Below are positions 62,424 to 64,000 of a stretch of 64,000 nt of DNA, piece after piece. Below the pieces are notes generated by a model. It was not told the DNA's origin, did not search any database, and worked only from the letters and a program-made list of their open reading frames with translations. Numbering within the stretch: the first letter of the stretch is position 1; each line of letters opens with the position of its first letter. This DNA is from Paenibacillus odorifer. GTDB taxonomy: Bacteria; Bacillota; Bacilli; Paenibacillales; Paenibacillaceae. The stretch lies in the NCBI RefSeq assembly GCF_000758725.1, contig NZ_CP009428.1, forward strand, positions 4,402,001 to 4,466,000, read 5' to 3'. Position numbers and translations under genes: made by a program.

Positions 62424-64000
62424 CTATAATTTTTGCTTACTTTCGGGAAATAACACCTCGCCGATCCCCGTCTTAATCTTCACTATCTCCTCAAGCGTAT
62501 TCGATAGCTCGCCGGGCGGATAAGGTTTAGTTAAATATTTTTGAATTACATCGTTTAATTGATTCTTATCCGATTGATCCAGAGCAGAAGAAATAACGAT
62601 AGGGATATTTTCAGTTCTTGGATCTTCTTTAAGCATTCGGATCAAATCCCAGCCATCCAGCTCTTCACCCAACATCAAATCTACCACTATCGCCACAAAT
62701 GGTGTTTTCAAGGCCTGATCAAAAGCTTGCTGTGGATGGTAATGATGGGTAACACGGAAGCCCTTCCCTTTAAGCTCTTCTGATAAAAGCAACGAAAGAC
62801 TGTAATCATCTTCAACGATCATTACATTAGGCTTGAGCTCTTTATCGGTGCTCCATTTATTAAGCTCATCCTGTTGCCGGCTCGCTTCCGCATGGAGGAT
62901 AGGGAGGCAAAACCAGACGGTAGTGCCTTCTCCTTCTACGGAATCTATACCGATATTTCCCTTTTGCTTCTCAATGATCTCCTTACAGATAGCAAGTCCA
63001 AGTCCTGTTCCTCCAATTCTTTTAGAGGCGCTATTATCCACTCTTCTGAATTTTTGGAATAGCTGTCCTATTTGATCCTTAGGAATGCCAAGACCATTAT
63101 CCTGGATACGTACAATAATCCTATCCGACTCGTTATGCAGCAGTACTTTAACTTCATTGTTATCAGGCGAGAACTTAATCGCATTACTTAACAGATTCGT
63201 CAGAACTTGGACAATCTTATCCTTGTCCACATCAACATCCGCATTCAAAGCCTCATCCACTAGGAGCACATGATGGGTACTGCTCAGTTTATATTGATCA
63301 ATTACGCCTAATACAATTTCACTGAGATTCAAATGCTCCGTGATATATTGCTGCTTACCTGACTCCATTCTCTGCAAATCAAGAAAATCATTTATGAGCT
63401 CCGTCAGTCGTTTAGCTTCTTTATGAATCGTCTCCAGATATTTAAGCTGCTTCTCAGGCTTCATGGTCTTAGACAATAGCAGTTCTGTGAAACCAAGCAC
63501 ACTCGATAGCGGTGTTCTTAGCTCATGACTTACCGTACTGACAAGATCAGATTTCATAAGGTCCAGCTCATATTCTCTAGTGATATCTCTGTAGACAAAC
63601 AATGTACCAATACGCAGCTCGCGACGGAATACAGGGATCGCATACACATCAATATGCTTCATCGATTCAGTTCCAATGGAGTATTGCATGCTGCTGGATT
63701 CCAGAGCATCCTCAGCAATCGCTTTTTCAAAAAACATCCGAAGTTCATGGTTCTCATTCGAGTGCTCGATGAAATAATCCATCCATTTCTGTCGGGGAAT
63801 CAAAGTTCCTTCTGTCCACTCATAATTAAAAATGTTGCTCAACGCTTTATTCATCTGCAGGAGCATACCTTCTGTATTCACAAATTGTATGCCCTCGTTC
63901 ACATTATTTACGATGTCCCGATTCAGCTTTCGTCCATGTTCAATCTCTTCATACATGAATAAACGTTCAATCGCCAGCGCTACGCGGTTCATCATCCCCT
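62424..64000 (-). CDS. Hybrid sensor kinase with PAS, kinase core and C-terminal receiver, partial
   Basis: The visible part of about 525 residues has a PAS-like region (LNRDIVNNVNEGIQFVNTEG, VFRRELRIGTLFVYRDITRE), HisKA box STVSHELRTPLSSVLGFTEL, ATPase motifs LLSNAIKFSPDN, DNGLGIPKDQ and GGTGLGLAICKEI, and a C-terminal receiver with MIVEDDYSLSLLL, VDLMLGEELDGWDL and LTKPY. The N-terminus lies beyond the window and may hold sensor domains. A kinase with a receiver at its end may pass phosphate on to another partner, or regulate itself. Confidence 0.92.
   Translation of the reverse strand, partial: GMMNRVALAIERLFMYEEIEHGRKLNRDIVNNVNEGIQFVNTEGMLLQMNKALSNIFNYEWTEGTLIPRQKWMDYFIEHSNENHELRMFFEKAIAEDALESSSMQYSIGTESMKHIDVYAIPVFRRELRIGTLFVYRDITREYELDLMKSDLVSTVSHELRTPLSSVLGFTELLLSKTMKPEKQLKYLETIHKEAKRLTELINDFLDLQRMESGKQQYITEHLNLSEIVLGVIDQYKLSSTHHVLLVDEALNADVDVDKDKIVQVLTNLLSNAIKFSPDNNEVKVLLHNESDRIIVRIQDNGLGIPKDQIGQLFQKFRRVDNSASKRIGGTGLGLAICKEIIEKQKGNIGIDSVEGEGTTVWFCLPILHAEASRQQDELNKWSTDKELKPNVMIVEDDYSLSLLLSEELKGKGFRVTHHYHPQQAFDQALKTPFVAIVVDLMLGEELDGWDLIRMLKEDPRTENIPIVISSALDQSDKNQLNDVIQKYLTKPYPPGELSNTLEEIVKIKTGIGEVLFPESKQKL

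Overview
The window looks like chromosome from a Paenibacillus-type, spore-forming Firmicute. The clues are AT-rich DNA with strong AGGAGG ribosome binding sites, YesM/YesN-type regulation of a sugar-binding lipoprotein, a secreted GH6 cellulase and a GH5_8 mannanase that both carry CBM3 modules, MhqR/PadR/ROK regulators and BaeS/OmpR-type two-component systems. The first ~4 kb is visibly more GC-rich than the rest.

Layout. 1-3.9 kb: end of a sugar ABC uptake locus (binding lipoprotein cut by the window edge, AraC-type response regulator, YesM-type sensor kinase). 4.1-7.1 kb: a graveyard of mobile and decayed DNA holding an NRPS thioesterase relic, an integrase C-terminal relic beside a tRNA-Leu 3' fragment, a broken IS5-family element with intact ends that truncates a ParA gene, and a possible Rad52-like gene interrupted by an amber codon. 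7.1-21.3 kb: mostly single genes and small units (MepB, alkaline phosphatase, PadR plus flavin oxidoreductase, AlkZ-like glycosylase, MhqR-like regulator plus ring-cleaving dioxygenase, CPBP protease next to a two-component system, PadR plus HAAS-type membrane protein).

21.7-34.1 kb: an eleven-gene minus-strand operon with a ROK repressor, asparaginase-like enzyme, complete Opp/Dpp peptide ABC importer, M17 aminopeptidase, CutC, ROK sugar kinase and GH29 alpha-L-fucosidase, closed by a strong terminator. The gene content fits uptake and dismantling of fucosylated glycopeptides or glyco-asparagine. 34.6-55 kb: MgtC, acetyltransferases, the GH6 cellulase, a two-component system with an FtsX-type ABC exporter, a serine hydrolase, an LCP protein, a cold-shock gene with a structured leader, a chemoreceptor and methionine aminopeptidase. 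55.3-57.1 kb: the GH5_8 mannanase, preceded by a short ORF with a strong ribosome binding site. 58.6-62.2 kb: cysJI sulfite reductase, then a hybrid kinase that runs off the window end.

The most unusual signal is not a gene. Four intergenic loci carry six copies of a ~176-bp element built from four copies of one ~20-base motif, two forward and two inverted, with almost invariant spacing (copies at 13.4, 21.4 and 51.2 kb, and three tandem copies at 57.5-58.3 kb). I do not recognise it as a named repeat or RNA family.
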